From JAEUQQ01 sp963697285 (GTDB lineage: Bacteria > Acidobacteriota > Vicinamibacteria > Vicinamibacterales > JAFNAJ01), in assembly GCA_963697285.1 (NCBI GenBank), contig CAVONI010000019.1, positions 1-64,000 of the forward strand: a stretch of 64,000 nucleotides of DNA, given 5' to 3'. How positions within the stretch are numbered: position 1 is the first letter of the stretch; each line of letters begins with the position of its first letter. The notes beneath the pieces were generated by a model. The model was not told where the DNA came from and did not search any database. It worked only from the letters and a program-made list of their open reading frames with translations. The translations under genes and the position numbers were made by a program. This document shows positions 48,491 through 56,827 of the stretch, piece after piece.

Positions 48491-48521
48491 CACGTTCACG
48501 CATCCCCTCACGGTTCACAAC

Positions 48522-49466
48522 ATGACTCCTACACAACTCGTCTCGTCCGCCCTCTGCGGGCTGACCCTCGGTGTCGTCGCGGCGGCCGCGACGACCAGCG
48601 CGCAGACGGCGACGCCCGAAACAGGAACGAAGGCACTCGTCGCGCACCGCGGCGCCTCGGCCTACGCGCCCGAACACACCATCGCGGCCTACACGCTGGC
48701 CATGCAGCAGGGGGCAGACTTCGTCGAGCAGGATCTCGCCGTCACGAAAGACGGGGTGCTCGTCTGCATCCACGACCTGACGCTCGAACGCACGACGAAC
48801 GTCGAAGAGGTCTTCCCCACTCGCTTCAGCGAAGACAAGAGCGGGCCGACGCCAGTGAGGCGGTGGCTCGTGTACGACTTCACGCTCGCCGAGATCAAGC
48901 AACTCGACGCGGGATCGTGGTTCGACGCGAAGTTCGCGGGGGCGAAGATCCCGACCTTCCAGGAGGCCATCGACCTGGTGAAGGGCAAGGCCGGGATGTA
49001 TCCCGAGCTGAAGGATCCGGAGTTCTACCGCGAGCGCGGCGTCAAGCCCGAGGAACTGCTCGCGGCCATCATGAAGAAGAACGGGTTGATCGACGACCCG
49101 AAGACGCCGTTCATCATCCAGTCGTTCGATGCGCCGACGGTCAAGGCGCTCGCGAAGACCCTGCCGCAGGTCCGGCGTGTCTTCCTGGTCGCACCGCAGT
49201 CGACCGGGCTGATCGACACCGAGGCGAAGGTGAAGGACGTCGCGACCTGGGCGACGGGGCTCGGGCCCAACAAGATCATCCTCGACCAGAAGCCCGAGAT
49301 CGTGGCGTGGGCCCACGCCGCGAAGATGACCGTGACGCCGTGGACGTTCCGCGAGAAGGATCCGGCGAAGTTCCAGGCCTTGCGCGACGAGATGTCGAAG
49401 TTCCTGTACACCCTCGGCGTCGACGCCCTGTTCACCGACAACCCCGACCAGTTCCCGCGGAAGTAG
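48522..49466 (+). CDS. glpQ: Glycerophosphodiester phosphodiesterase, secreted
   Basis: 314-residue enzyme that hydrolyses glycerophosphodiesters to glycerol-3-phosphate and an alcohol. A signal peptide (residues 1-26) predicts a periplasmic location. The barrel shows ALVAHRGASAYAPEHTIAAY (HRG and Glu), GADFVEQDLAVTKDGVLVCI then HDLTLERTTNV (Asp and His), and the late VDALFTDNPDQFPRK. These are the GDPD catalytic and calcium-binding residues. The product would enter through GlpT (43466) and be oxidised by GlpD (58327). The ATG at 48522 gives the signal peptide; no Shine-Dalgarno is clear. A family B repeat follows the stop. Confidence 0.93.
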   Translation: MTPTQLVSSALCGLTLGVVAAAATTSAQTATPETGTKALVAHRGASAYAPEHTIAAYTLAMQQGADFVEQDLAVTKDGVLVCIHDLTLERTTNVEEVFPTRFSEDKSGPTPVRRWLVYDFTLAEIKQLDAGSWFDAKFAGAKIPTFQEAIDLVKGKAGMYPELKDPEFYRERGVKPEELLAAIMKKNGLIDDPKTPFIIQSFDAPTVKALAKTLPQVRRVFLVAPQSTGLIDTEAKVKDVATWATGLGPNKIILDQKPEIVAWAHAAKMTVTPWTFREKDPAKFQALRDEMSKFLYTLGVDALFTDNPDQFPRK

Positions 49467-49472
49467 TTCCAA

Positions 49473-49518
49473 AAGGGGTCACATCTTTCATTCCAGCATT
49501 TCTCAAGACCTGACCCCT
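49473..49518. repeat. Family B palindromic repeat after glpQ
   Basis: AAGGGGTCACATCTT and AAGACCTGACCCCT flank TCATTCCAGCATTTCTC. It lies between the convergent glpQ and beta-barrel genes. A worn relative follows at 49578-49621 (GGGGCCACATCTTTC... CAAGCTCTGGCACC). Confidence 0.8.
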
Positions 49519-49688
49519 CCTGCCCCCCAGGCCCGGGATGTGCCCTCACACACCCCGGGCCTCCTCGCGCCACACCGACGGGGCCACATCTTTCTTCAGC
49601 GCGTCTTTCAAGCTCTGGCACCGGCGCTGCTGCCGGGTCAGATGCGCGAAGAGCGGGGCAAAGCAGGATGTGACTGCGTCCTTGCCCG

Positions 49689-50975
49689 CTACCGGCCCAC
49701 CGTCGCGCCCACCGTCAGCGTGCGCGACGTGTACTGGTTGTACACGTCGTTCGACAGGTGTGACACGTAGTCGGCGCGCACGAGCAGGGCGACGTCCCAC
49801 GCGCCCGTCCGCGCAGCGGCCACGGGAATGCTCGTCGCCAACTGCACGCGCGTCACGCGGTCGTGGCGCAGCGCCCCGTCGGGCCTGTAGTCGCCATCAT
49901 CCGCATAGGCGGGCGTCATCCTGAACGGCTTGTCGAGATACGCGCCCGTCAGTTGCACATCCACCCGATTCGCAAAGATGTGCTTCAGCGTCAGCCGCAC
50001 ATCGGTCGCGTCGCTGGCAAACGGATCGTCATAGAGCCCATCCTCGAACAGTTCGACGGGAGTGGTGATCACCGCCGGCGGCAGCTCGCCGAACGTGGCG
50101 CGATGCATCACGTCGAGTGACACCGAGGTGCGCATGGCGAGCGACTGCGCGACGCGGCCGAACACCGTCACCAGGCGCGCCGTCACGGGGCCGGTCGCGC
50201 CTGCCATGTGCGCGCCGACCGTCGTCGACGGACGCAGCGACTGCGCGCCACCAGTCTGACCGTTGCCCATCGCCCCGCCCGCACCCATCCCATTGCCTGC
50301 CGGCGTCTCCGTGCCTGCCCCCGTCCAGCCAACGTCGACCCTCCCCGCCAGGGGATCGCTGCCCGCCGCAATCGCCCCGGCCCCATCCCCGCCCGCGTAG
50401 TGCTTCGCGCCCAGGGTGACCTCGCCGACCAGTGTCGTTCGCGAGGGGAGGTTCACAAGGCCGCTGACGAAGGCGTTCTGCTGGACGTGATCCAGCGACG
50501 CGATGTCGTCGAACCGGCGGACGTCGACGCTGTAGCCTGCACGCACGGATGCCGTCGGACGAGGCGTGAAGGCGATGTTCGCGAACGCGCTGCCGGCCGT
50601 GACGTTGGCGGCGGTCCACGCGTCGCCGTTTCGCCGCAGCAGCCCCGACCCTCCGACGTAGATGGCCGAGCGGTCTTCAGACAGCGTCAGCGTCCAGGAC
50701 CCGCCCGACGCCAGTTGCAGCGACGTCCAGTCGCCAGGCGTCGAATAGGTGAACAGGTCACTGCTGGCCCAGACGCGTCCACGGGCATCGGCGAACGCCT
50801 GGTCGATCGCGGCGGCCAGCACAGCACGACGCTCGTTGCTGTCGCCGCCTTGCGCCGTCCAGGCGTCGAGCGACTGCCCTACCGTGATGTCGACCTTCGG
50901 CTGCGCCGTCGCCAGTGCCGCGGTGGCGAACACGGCGACGACCGCCGTTCCGAGAACGTGCATGCGACGTGTCAT
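49689..50975 (-). CDS. Probable outer-membrane beta-barrel protein of unknown function
   Basis: 428-residue protein. The signal peptide (MHVLGTAVVAVFATAALATA) is followed by a short region (about 25-110) and then many amphipathic strands with alternating hydrophobic residues (RTTLVGEVTLGAKHYAG, MRTSVSLDVMHRATFGEL, VDVQLTGAYLDKPFRMTPAY, ending SRTLTVGATVGR). A Gly/Met-rich loop near 215-250 (GNGMGAGGAMGNGQTGG) breaks the pattern. It is probably an outer-membrane barrel; no enzyme motif is seen. It is the last gene of a likely three-gene operon after the DUF4405-like gene, 13 bases downstream of its stop, which probably puts it under the sigma-54 promoter at 52402. Confidence 0.7.
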   Translation of the reverse strand: MTRRMHVLGTAVVAVFATAALATAQPKVDITVGQSLDAWTAQGGDSNERRAVLAAAIDQAFADARGRVWASSDLFTYSTPGDWTSLQLASGGSWTLTLSEDRSAIYVGGSGLLRRNGDAWTAANVTAGSAFANIAFTPRPTASVRAGYSVDVRRFDDIASLDHVQQNAFVSGLVNLPSRTTLVGEVTLGAKHYAGGDGAGAIAAGSDPLAGRVDVGWTGAGTETPAGNGMGAGGAMGNGQTGGAQSLRPSTTVGAHMAGATGPVTARLVTVFGRVAQSLAMRTSVSLDVMHRATFGELPPAVITTPVELFEDGLYDDPFASDATDVRLTLKHIFANRVDVQLTGAYLDKPFRMTPAYADDGDYRPDGALRHDRVTRVQLATSIPVAAARTGAWDVALLVRADYVSHLSNDVYNQYTSRTLTVGATVGR

Positions 50976-50987
50976 GACAGGCCCCTC

Positions 50988-51839
50988 TCAGCGCACTGCC
51001 GACAGGTGCTCGACGAGCGCCGGCGCGTGCGTGCCGTTCGCGGACGCAATCTCGCGCAGCAGTTGGTCGGGGTTGGCGGTGATGCCCTTGTCGTGAAGGG
51101 CCGCGACGGCCTTGTCGACGGGGATCCCGAACTCCTGCGCCACCACGGCGAGCGACTTGCGGCCCAGTCCACCGCCGCTGGCGAGCGCCATCGCGACGCT
51201 CTTCGACGCTGTCTCGTTGCTCATCCGGACGAGCGCGTAGACCTGGCGCGGAGTCGTGTCCTTCTGCGCGGCAAGCTCCGCGAGGGTGCGCTCGAGCGTC
51301 GCGTCGTAGCCGGCCGACCGCAGGCGCGAGACGGCGCCGTCTGCCGGCGCCTCGGCGATCTTCGCCGCCTCGGCAACCGTCTTCAGCTCGATGTGCGGCA
51401 CGGGCGGCTCGGTGTCGTTGGTGGCCCACGACTCGGCAATCTGTTCGCGCCACTCTGACACGAGCGACACGGGCGCGACGTTGCCCAGCGACAGCACGAC
51501 GAGCGCGACGCTGCCGAGCGCGGCGAATGCCAGCTCACGCGGCCGCGACACCCCGGCATGCATGCGCGAGCGGAGGTAGTTCATGAACGCACGCCAGTTG
51601 AAGAACAGGTGCCAGGCAGCCATCGCGATGAACAGGAAGCCGAAGACCATGTGGACCGACTGCCAGTTGGCCTTCGTCATCCCGACGAGCGTCCAGCCGC
51701 TCCAGTTCGCGATGCGCCCGGGAGGGCTGACGTAGAGTCCGATTCCCGTGAGGGCAATCACGAGGAAGGCGAAGGTGATGACCAGGCTCGCGAAGGCGCG
51801 CCAGTGGAAGGGACGGGACGAGGAGGTGGTGTTCGACAT
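50988..51839 (-). CDS. DUF4405-type membrane protein with cytosolic/periplasmic C-terminal repeats
   Basis: 283-residue protein. The N-terminal part has a span at about 10-32 (FASLVITFAFLVIALTGIGL), then NWQSVHMVFGFLFIAMAAWH and LFFNWRAFMNYL, with His residues placed as in b-type haem-binding DUF4405/cytochrome b561-like proteins. A third span follows (LAFAALGSVALVVLSLGNVA). The remaining 150 residues form two or three helical segments, each with a GI(P/T)-like turn (VVAQEFGIPVDKAVAALHDK; TPRQVYALVRM), perhaps small helix-turn domains. Electron transfer across the membrane is possible but not shown. It is the middle gene of the probable sigma-54-controlled operon. Confidence 0.75.
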   Translation of the reverse strand: MSNTTSSSRPFHWRAFASLVITFAFLVIALTGIGLYVSPPGRIANWSGWTLVGMTKANWQSVHMVFGFLFIAMAAWHLFFNWRAFMNYLRSRMHAGVSRPRELAFAALGSVALVVLSLGNVAPVSLVSEWREQIAESWATNDTEPPVPHIELKTVAEAAKIAEAPADGAVSRLRSAGYDATLERTLAELAAQKDTTPRQVYALVRMSNETASKSVAMALASGGGLGRKSLAVVAQEFGIPVDKAVAALHDKGITANPDQLLREIASANGTHAPALVEHLSAVR

Positions 51840-51960
51840 GATGACGCTCGAGGATGGAGGGTTGAGGGTTGGGCGCGGGACGGCGTGCGGTTGAGGGACC
51901 GCGGGTCGGGATGATCGCCGTGGGCGGAGCACCGACGTGCCCCGCCCGCGGCGAGTGTGG

Positions 51961-52302
51961 CTACTGGCGCCGTCCGCGGCGCATCTGGCCGCCGCCGCCG
52001 GTGCAGGTGCCGGTGCAGACGCCGGTGCCGTTGCCAGGGCCGTAGCCGCTGCCGTCACGGGGACCGACGCCCTTGTTGCCGGTGCCGTCGCCGGGGCCGT
52101 AGCCCTTGCCGGCGCGCTGGCCACGCCCGGCGTTGCCGCCGGCCTGGTAGAGGTCGCAGATGCCGTCGCCGTTGGCGTCGACAAAGGCGGCGCCCGCCCC
52201 GGCCGGCTTGCCGGTGGCCGAACCAGGCGCGGGCGGCGTCTGGGCATAGGCGAACGAGGAGACGAGGAAGAGGAAGGCGAGAACGAACAGGATGCGCTTC
52301 AT
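51961..52302 (-). CDS. Small secreted Gly-rich protein with EF-hand-like loop and Cys pair
   Basis: 113 residues. The signal peptide MKRILFVLAFLFLVSSFAYA is followed by a single calcium-loop-like FVDANGDGICDLY, then a Gly/Asp/Asn-rich stretch built on GYGPGDGTGNKGVGPRDGSG, and a C-terminal VCTGTCTGGGGQMRRGRRQ. Two close Cys plus the loop Cys could bind a metal or form a disulfide. I recall similar small Gly-rich proteins near DUF4405 genes in other soil and sediment bacteria, but their role is unknown. A GGAGG site precedes the ATG. It is the first gene after the sigma-54 promoter at 52402, with a leader of about 90 bases. Confidence 0.75.
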   Translation of the reverse strand: MKRILFVLAFLFLVSSFAYAQTPPAPGSATGKPAGAGAAFVDANGDGICDLYQAGGNAGRGQRAGKGYGPGDGTGNKGVGPRDGSGYGPGNGTGVCTGTCTGGGGQMRRGRRQ

Positions 52303-52401
52303 GGTGACCTCCGTTCCGCCCTCGCGGCGTGCCGCTCGGCGGATTCGGGACTTCGTGTGTCGGCGTCGGCGTCGTTGCCGCTGCCCGATGCCCCTTGCCA
52401 G

Positions 52402-52417
52402 AGCATCAGTCGTGCCA
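52402..52417 (-). promoter_or_regulatory. Near-consensus sigma-54 (-24/-12) promoter
   Basis: On the minus strand TGGCACGACTGATGCT matches TGGCACG-N4-TTGCW with one mismatch (ATGC for TTGC); the GG and GC doublets have the required spacing. It is followed after about 100 bases by the small Gly-rich gene and preceded by tandem dyads. The gene just upstream encodes a sigma-54 activator with an intact GAFTGA loop. Confidence 0.75.
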
Positions 52418-52519
52418 GTCGTGGCGACGTCGCCACAGGACACACATCTGCGCCTTCAGGCCTGTTTTCGCGCATTCTTCTGCGTGCGCCGGGGATGGGG
52501 GTGCGGCGCTCGACGGAAC

Positions 52520-52548
52520 GGTCGATTGGAGATCGACCAAATGGTCGA
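52520..52548. promoter_or_regulatory. Overlapping dyads, candidate activator-binding sites for the NtrC-type regulator
   Basis: Two inverted repeats share an arm: GGTCGAT-N5-ATCGACC (52520-52538) and TCGACCAAATGGTCGA (52533-52548). They lie about 105-145 bases upstream of the sigma-54 promoter, the usual distance for an upstream activating sequence, in the 97 bases before the 3' end of the regulator gene. Confidence 0.6.
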
Positions 52549-52572
52549 GGGGGGGGGGTCAGGCCGATTCGA

Positions 52573-53973
52573 TCACGTCTCGGGCTGCGCAGGGGTGCGG
52601 CCCCTACGGAGCTTGTAGCGGAGGTGGCGCTCGCTCATGCCGAGGGCGCGGGCGGCGCGGGTCTGTACACCGTCGGCCTGGGCCATCGCCTGGTCGATCA
52701 GGCGGCGCTCGAACGCGGCGACGCGCTCGACGAACGGCAACCCCGCATCGTCGGCCAGGGTGTCGGCGGATCCGGCGGCTGGACGCTGCTCGCTCGCGAG
52801 CCCCCGCACGTGCGGGGGGAGGTCGGCCACGGTGACCATCGGGCCGCGGGCCAGGACGAGGGCCCGGTGGATGGTGTTCTCGAGCTCGCGCACGTTGCCT
52901 GGCCAGGGCGCACGCACCAGGGCCTCCATCGCCTCGCGCGAGCACGACAGCGCGGCGCCGGGGCGCTCGCTCGCGAAGCGCTCGAGGAACACGTCGACGA
53001 GCGAGGGAATGTCCTCACGGCGGTCGCGCAGCGGCGGCAGGTGGATCGTGACCACGTCGAGCCGGTAGTACAGGTCCTCGCGGAACTCGCCGCTCCGCAC
53101 CATCGCATCGAGATCGCGGTTCGTCGCGGCAATCACGCGCACGTCGACGTTGATCGCGCGCGTGCCGCCGAGCCGCTCGATGCGATGCTCCTGCAGCACG
53201 CGCAGGAGCTTGACCTGCGCGGCGCGGGGCAGGTCGCCAATCTCGTCGAGCAGCAGCGTGCCGCCGTCTGCCTGCTCGAACCGGCCGCGGAGTTCGCGAT
53301 CGGCGCCGGTGAACGCGCCGCGCTCGTGCCCGAACAGCTCCGACTCGATGAGGGTGTCTGGCAAGGCGGCCACGTTGACCGCCACGAAGGGCTTCGCGGC
53401 CCGCGGGCTGGCGTAGTGCACGGCCCTCGCGAGCACTTCCTTGCCGGTGCCGCTCTCGCCCCGGATGAGGATCGTCGCGCGGCTCGCGGCGGCGCGCGCC
53501 GCGGTGTTGATCGCCTCGGCCATCCGCGCGTTCTGCGTGTCGAGCCCGTGCAACTGGTACCGTGACTCGAGCTGCCGCTTCAGTTCGCGATTCTCGGAGA
53601 CGAGCACGCGTCGCTCGATGGCACGCGCGGCGATGACGTCGACTTCGTCGAGATCGATGGGCTTGGTCACGTAATCGACCGCGCCGCGTTTCATGGCGTC
53701 GACCGCGTTGGCCACGGTGCCGAACGCCGTCATGACGACCACGGCCGTATCGGGCGCGTCGTGCTTGACGGCATCGAGCACGTCGAGGCCGGTGCCGTCG
53801 GGCATGCGCATGTCGGTGATCACGAGATCGAACGTCTCGCGGACGAGATGCTCGCGCGCGGCGTCGACACCCGCAGCCAGCGTGACATCGTAGCCGCGCT
53901 TCGTGAAGAAGCCAGACAGCACCGTCCGTTGCGCCACTTCATCGTCAACCAGGAGGATGCGGTAGGTGCTCAT
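52573..53973 (-). CDS. Sigma-54-dependent response regulator (NtrC/ZraR type)
   Basis: 466 residues. The receiver domain (1-120) has DDE at 10-12 and phospho-acceptor Asp54 in LVITDMRMPDG, plus Lys104. The AAA+ domain has Walker A GESGTGK at 172-178, the sigma-54 contact loop GAFTGA at 219-224 and Walker B LLLDEIGD. The C-terminal Fis-type helix-turn-helix (RLIDQAMAQADGVQTRAARA then LGMSERHLRYKLRRG) binds DNA. The last ten residues (RGRTPAQPET) are encoded by an inverted family C repeat, so the original C-terminus has been replaced. Its ATG overlaps the kinase gene stop (ATGA). Predicted targets are the three genes downstream, via the dyads at 52520 and promoter at 52402. Confidence 0.94.
   Translation of the reverse strand: MSTYRILLVDDEVAQRTVLSGFFTKRGYDVTLAAGVDAAREHLVRETFDLVITDMRMPDGTGLDVLDAVKHDAPDTAVVVMTAFGTVANAVDAMKRGAVDYVTKPIDLDEVDVIAARAIERRVLVSENRELKRQLESRYQLHGLDTQNARMAEAINTAARAAASRATILIRGESGTGKEVLARAVHYASPRAAKPFVAVNVAALPDTLIESELFGHERGAFTGADRELRGRFEQADGGTLLLDEIGDLPRAAQVKLLRVLQEHRIERLGGTRAINVDVRVIAATNRDLDAMVRSGEFREDLYYRLDVVTIHLPPLRDRREDIPSLVDVFLERFASERPGAALSCSREAMEALVRAPWPGNVRELENTIHRALVLARGPMVTVADLPPHVRGLASEQRPAAGSADTLADDAGLPFVERVAAFERRLIDQAMAQADGVQTRAARALGMSERHLRYKLRRGRTPAQPET
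52580..52612 (-). repeat. Family C repeat inside the 3' end of the response regulator gene
   Basis: Read on the minus strand, CCGTAGGGGCCGCACCCCTG continues to GCGCAGCCC and encodes the last residues of the regulator. This is the only copy found within a coding end in this orientation. Confidence 0.6.
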
Positions 53974-55718
53974 GCCATCACCGGTGCCGGAGTGGACTTT
54001 GGCCAGCGCACCGACATGACGGTGCCGGGGCCAGGCTGACGGTCAGACACGTCGATGCGCCCGCCATGTGCCGTCACGATCTGATGAGCGACCGCGAGGC
54101 CAACGCCCGTGCCGTCGCGCTTGGTCGTGAAGTAGAGGTCGAAGATCCGTGACTTCGCCCCATCGGGGATGCCGGGGCCGTCATCCTGAACCTCCACGAC
54201 CACGTCGGTGCCGAGGAGGGATCCCCTGACCCACACGTGTCCGCCCGGTGGCGCGGCATCGATCGCGTTGCGCACCAGGTTGTCGACCACCTGCTGCATC
54301 TGGTCGGCGTCCATCGAGACGATGGCGTCGGTCACGACGACGGGCATCAGCGAGACATCGTGCGACTCGGCGCGGGCGCGCTGGGCATTCACGGCGGCCG
54401 AGAGCCACGCCGCGAGATCGACGTCGCGCGACACGAGGCGCGGTGGCCGCGCGTACTCGAGGAACTGGCGGATCTTGAGGTCGAGTCGCTGCGACTCGCT
54501 GCGGATGATGTCGAGCAGTGCGCCGGCGTCCTCGTCGCGCGCGAGCACGTCGCCGCATTCACGACGGAGCCGCTGGGCACTCATCGCGATGGCGTTCAGC
54601 GGGTTGCGGATCTCGTGGGCCACCGTCGACGACAGTTCGCCCATCGCCGCAAGGCGATCGCGACGCTGCAACGCCTCGCGTGCGCGGGCATGGGCTTCGG
54701 CGAGCGCGCCGTAGTCGCGCTGCAGCCAGACCAGGCCCAGCGCGAGGGCGCCAACCGCGATGGCGGCCGCCAGCGACAGGATGCTGCGCCACAACGTCCG
54801 GCGTGCGATCTCGTCGAGACCGTCGAGGCGCATCCCGATGCGCAGGCGCGCCGGCTGGCCATCGCCGAACGGCACGGGACCTCCGAGTTCCAGGATGGGG
54901 CGGCCATCGAGGTCATGCTGATGCTCGCGCACTGCCGTGTCGGATGCTGCGAGTGGCTCGTCGACAACGGCGTCTGGCAACGTCGCACCCTGGACTGTCT
55001 GCGTGCCGCCGTGGTCGAGGATCACGTAGGCGACATCTGGCGTCGAGGCGATGACGTCGGCCAGGAGGGCATCGAGCGACGCCTGGCGTTCAAGCGCGGC
55101 AACGTCGGTGGCGTCCACGCTGATGAGTACCGCGCCGCCGTTCGCCCGGCGCGCGCCCACTGCAAGCCGCGCCAATCCGCCGCGCCGTCCCGCATGCAGA
55201 TCGGTGACGGCCTCGGGCTCCTTCCCTGCGATGAGGCGTTCGATCAGCTGGTTCGCGCCCGGTCCGATGCCGGCGCCGGGTGCATTGCGCCATCCGCCGC
55301 CGTCGCCCGTGCCGCGCGCCATGACGAAGTGCTCACGTTCGCCAGACGGGCCGAGCACGGTGACGCGGAACAGTTTGTGGAGCTCGACGATCGGCACGAG
55401 GCGCTCCGCGGTCAGCGGCTCCCTCGCATCGAGTGCGACGAGCAGGCGCGCATTGTCGAGCAGTCGCGCCGTGAGCGCGTCGCGCGTCTGGGTGGCCGCG
55501 GCCTGGTTCGACCGCGCTGCGGCGGCCACGACGGCCCTCAGCGCCGAGGCGTGGGTGCGGGCAAGCGTGAGCAGATCGCGTCGGGCGGTGGCGTATTCGA
55601 GCCAGCCGACACCCAGGAGCGTCGCGCCGAGCGCCACGCTGACGGCCAGGGCCGCCGCGGGCGAGGCGAGCAGCCGAAACAGGCGGGTACGGCGCGGATA
55701 CGCGGGCGACGATGCCAC
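53970..55718 (-). CDS. Membrane sensor histidine kinase
   Basis: 582 residues. Two membrane spans (about 15-40 and 302-326) flank a sensor region of some 260 residues outside the membrane that resembles dCache-like sensors; I recognise no ligand motif. A short linker leads to the dimerisation domain with the phospho-acceptor His in GELSSTVAHEIRNPLNAIAM (near residue 370), then the ATP-binding domain with QQVVDNLVRNAIDAAPPGG (N box), VQDDGPGIPDG (G1) and GTGVGLAVAHQIVTAHGG (G2). The start is a GTG at 55718. It overlaps the regulator gene by 4 bases, forming a two-component pair. Two inverted family B repeats lie just upstream. Confidence 0.92.
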   Translation of the reverse strand: MASSPAYPRRTRLFRLLASPAAALAVSVALGATLLGVGWLEYATARRDLLTLARTHASALRAVVAAAARSNQAAATQTRDALTARLLDNARLLVALDAREPLTAERLVPIVELHKLFRVTVLGPSGEREHFVMARGTGDGGGWRNAPGAGIGPGANQLIERLIAGKEPEAVTDLHAGRRGGLARLAVGARRANGGAVLISVDATDVAALERQASLDALLADVIASTPDVAYVILDHGGTQTVQGATLPDAVVDEPLAASDTAVREHQHDLDGRPILELGGPVPFGDGQPARLRIGMRLDGLDEIARRTLWRSILSLAAAIAVGALALGLVWLQRDYGALAEAHARAREALQRRDRLAAMGELSSTVAHEIRNPLNAIAMSAQRLRRECGDVLARDEDAGALLDIIRSESQRLDLKIRQFLEYARPPRLVSRDVDLAAWLSAAVNAQRARAESHDVSLMPVVVTDAIVSMDADQMQQVVDNLVRNAIDAAPPGGHVWVRGSLLGTDVVVEVQDDGPGIPDGAKSRIFDLYFTTKRDGTGVGLAVAHQIVTAHGGRIDVSDRQPGPGTVMSVRWPKSTPAPVMA

Positions 55719-55742
55719 GTGACCAGAGATGCAATTACCGCG

Positions 55743-55840
55743 AAGGGGTCACGTCTTTCATTGCTGCATTTTTCAAGACCTGGCACCTTCGTGAAGGGGT
55801 CAGGTCTTGAGAAATGCTGGAATGAAAGATGTGACCCCTC
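55743..55840. repeat. Two inverted family B repeats back to back
   Basis: Copy one, 55743-55790, reads AAGGGGTCACGTCTTTCATT onward; copy two, 55794-55840, is the same element in reverse (AAGGGGTCAGGTCTTGAGAA... GTGACCCCT). They are separated by 3 bases and fill most of the gap between glpF and the kinase gene. The pair could fold as one long cruciform. Confidence 0.8.
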
Positions 55841-55843
55841 CGG

Positions 55844-56611
55844 TCAGTGCTTGCCGAGGCAGAGGTCGTAGATCCAGCCACCGAGGGTGCCGCCGACAAT
55901 GGGCGCCACGATCGGCACCCACCACCAGGCATTGCCGGCACGGAACACCTCGCCGCCCCACCCGGCAATGGACGTGAACAGCCGCGGCCCGAAGTCGCGC
56001 GCAGGATTGATCGCGTAGCCGCTGTTGACGCCGAACGACATCCCGATGCCCACGACGAGCAGACCCACGACGATGGGTCCAAGGCCCGAGGGCACCCCGT
56101 GCCGCTTGTCGATGATCCCGAAGATGACGCCCACGAGGATCGCGGTGCCCACGACCTGATCGATGAAGCCCCCGGGGAACGTGCTCAGGTACGGCTTGGG
56201 ATAGGTCGCGAAGATGCCCGCCGTCCCCTGCGGCCCCAGCACCTGCCGCACGCCGCCGTCCAGTGCGGCGAACGCCTCGTGGTAGGTCACGTAGACGATC
56301 AGCGCCCCGACGAACGCCCCGGCAATCTGCGCCACGGAGTACGGCAACACCTTCCGCCACGGGAAGTCACGATGCACGGCGAGCGCAATCGACACCGCCG
56401 GGTTCAGGTGGGCCCCCGACACCCCTGCCGACACGTAACACCCCATCACCACACCCAGCCCCCACGCGATGTTGATCGTCACCTGGTTGCCCGCCGCACC
56501 ACTGCTGAGGACGGTCTGCGCCACGACGCCCGCCCCGAACAGGATGAGCACACACGTGCCCAGAAACTCGGCGAGCACTTCCCGGGTCAACGCCTTCGAC
56601 TCTGTCGTCAT
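55844..56611 (-). CDS. glpF: Glycerol facilitator (aquaglyceroporin)
   Basis: 255-residue MIP-family channel with six spans and two half-helices carrying the NPA boxes GAHLNPAVS and YAINPARDFGPRL. The Asp after the second box (NPARD) is the mark of glycerol-permeable members, in contrast to water-selective aquaporins. It lets glycerol cross the cytoplasmic membrane by diffusion; trapping would be done by GlpK, encoded divergently 216 bases away. An AGGAG site lies 7 bases before the ATG. The shared intergenic region contains a dyad (56720-56745) that could be a common operator. Confidence 0.94.
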   Translation of the reverse strand: MTTESKALTREVLAEFLGTCVLILFGAGVVAQTVLSSGAAGNQVTINIAWGLGVVMGCYVSAGVSGAHLNPAVSIALAVHRDFPWRKVLPYSVAQIAGAFVGALIVYVTYHEAFAALDGGVRQVLGPQGTAGIFATYPKPYLSTFPGGFIDQVVGTAILVGVIFGIIDKRHGVPSGLGPIVVGLLVVGIGMSFGVNSGYAINPARDFGPRLFTSIAGWGGEVFRAGNAWWWVPIVAPIVGGTLGGWIYDLCLGKH

Positions 56612-56719
56612 GCCTTGCTCCTCTGATCGCTCCCTCGTGGGAGGCGACGGGTGTCACGTCTGCGGCACACGTGGAATCTGCGCGCACGGATGCCGGCGGC
56701 GGCGCGGAGTATATCGCAC

Positions 56720-56745
56720 TGAAAGTGGCGTCATGTCACCGCTTT
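56720..56745. promoter_or_regulatory. Imperfect dyad between glpF and glpK, candidate operator
   Basis: GAAAGTGGCG and CACCGCTTTC, 6 bases apart, are complementary at eight of ten positions. The dyad lies centrally between divergent glpF and glpK. It does not resemble the E. coli GlpR operator, and no glpR gene is in this window. Confidence 0.35.
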
Positions 56746-56827
56746 CGTCTGTCACGCGACCGCGATAGACTCACGCGAGGTTCTGCACGATCGCTCCCAC
56801 GTCAGTGGATGCCCCCAGGAGTACCCG

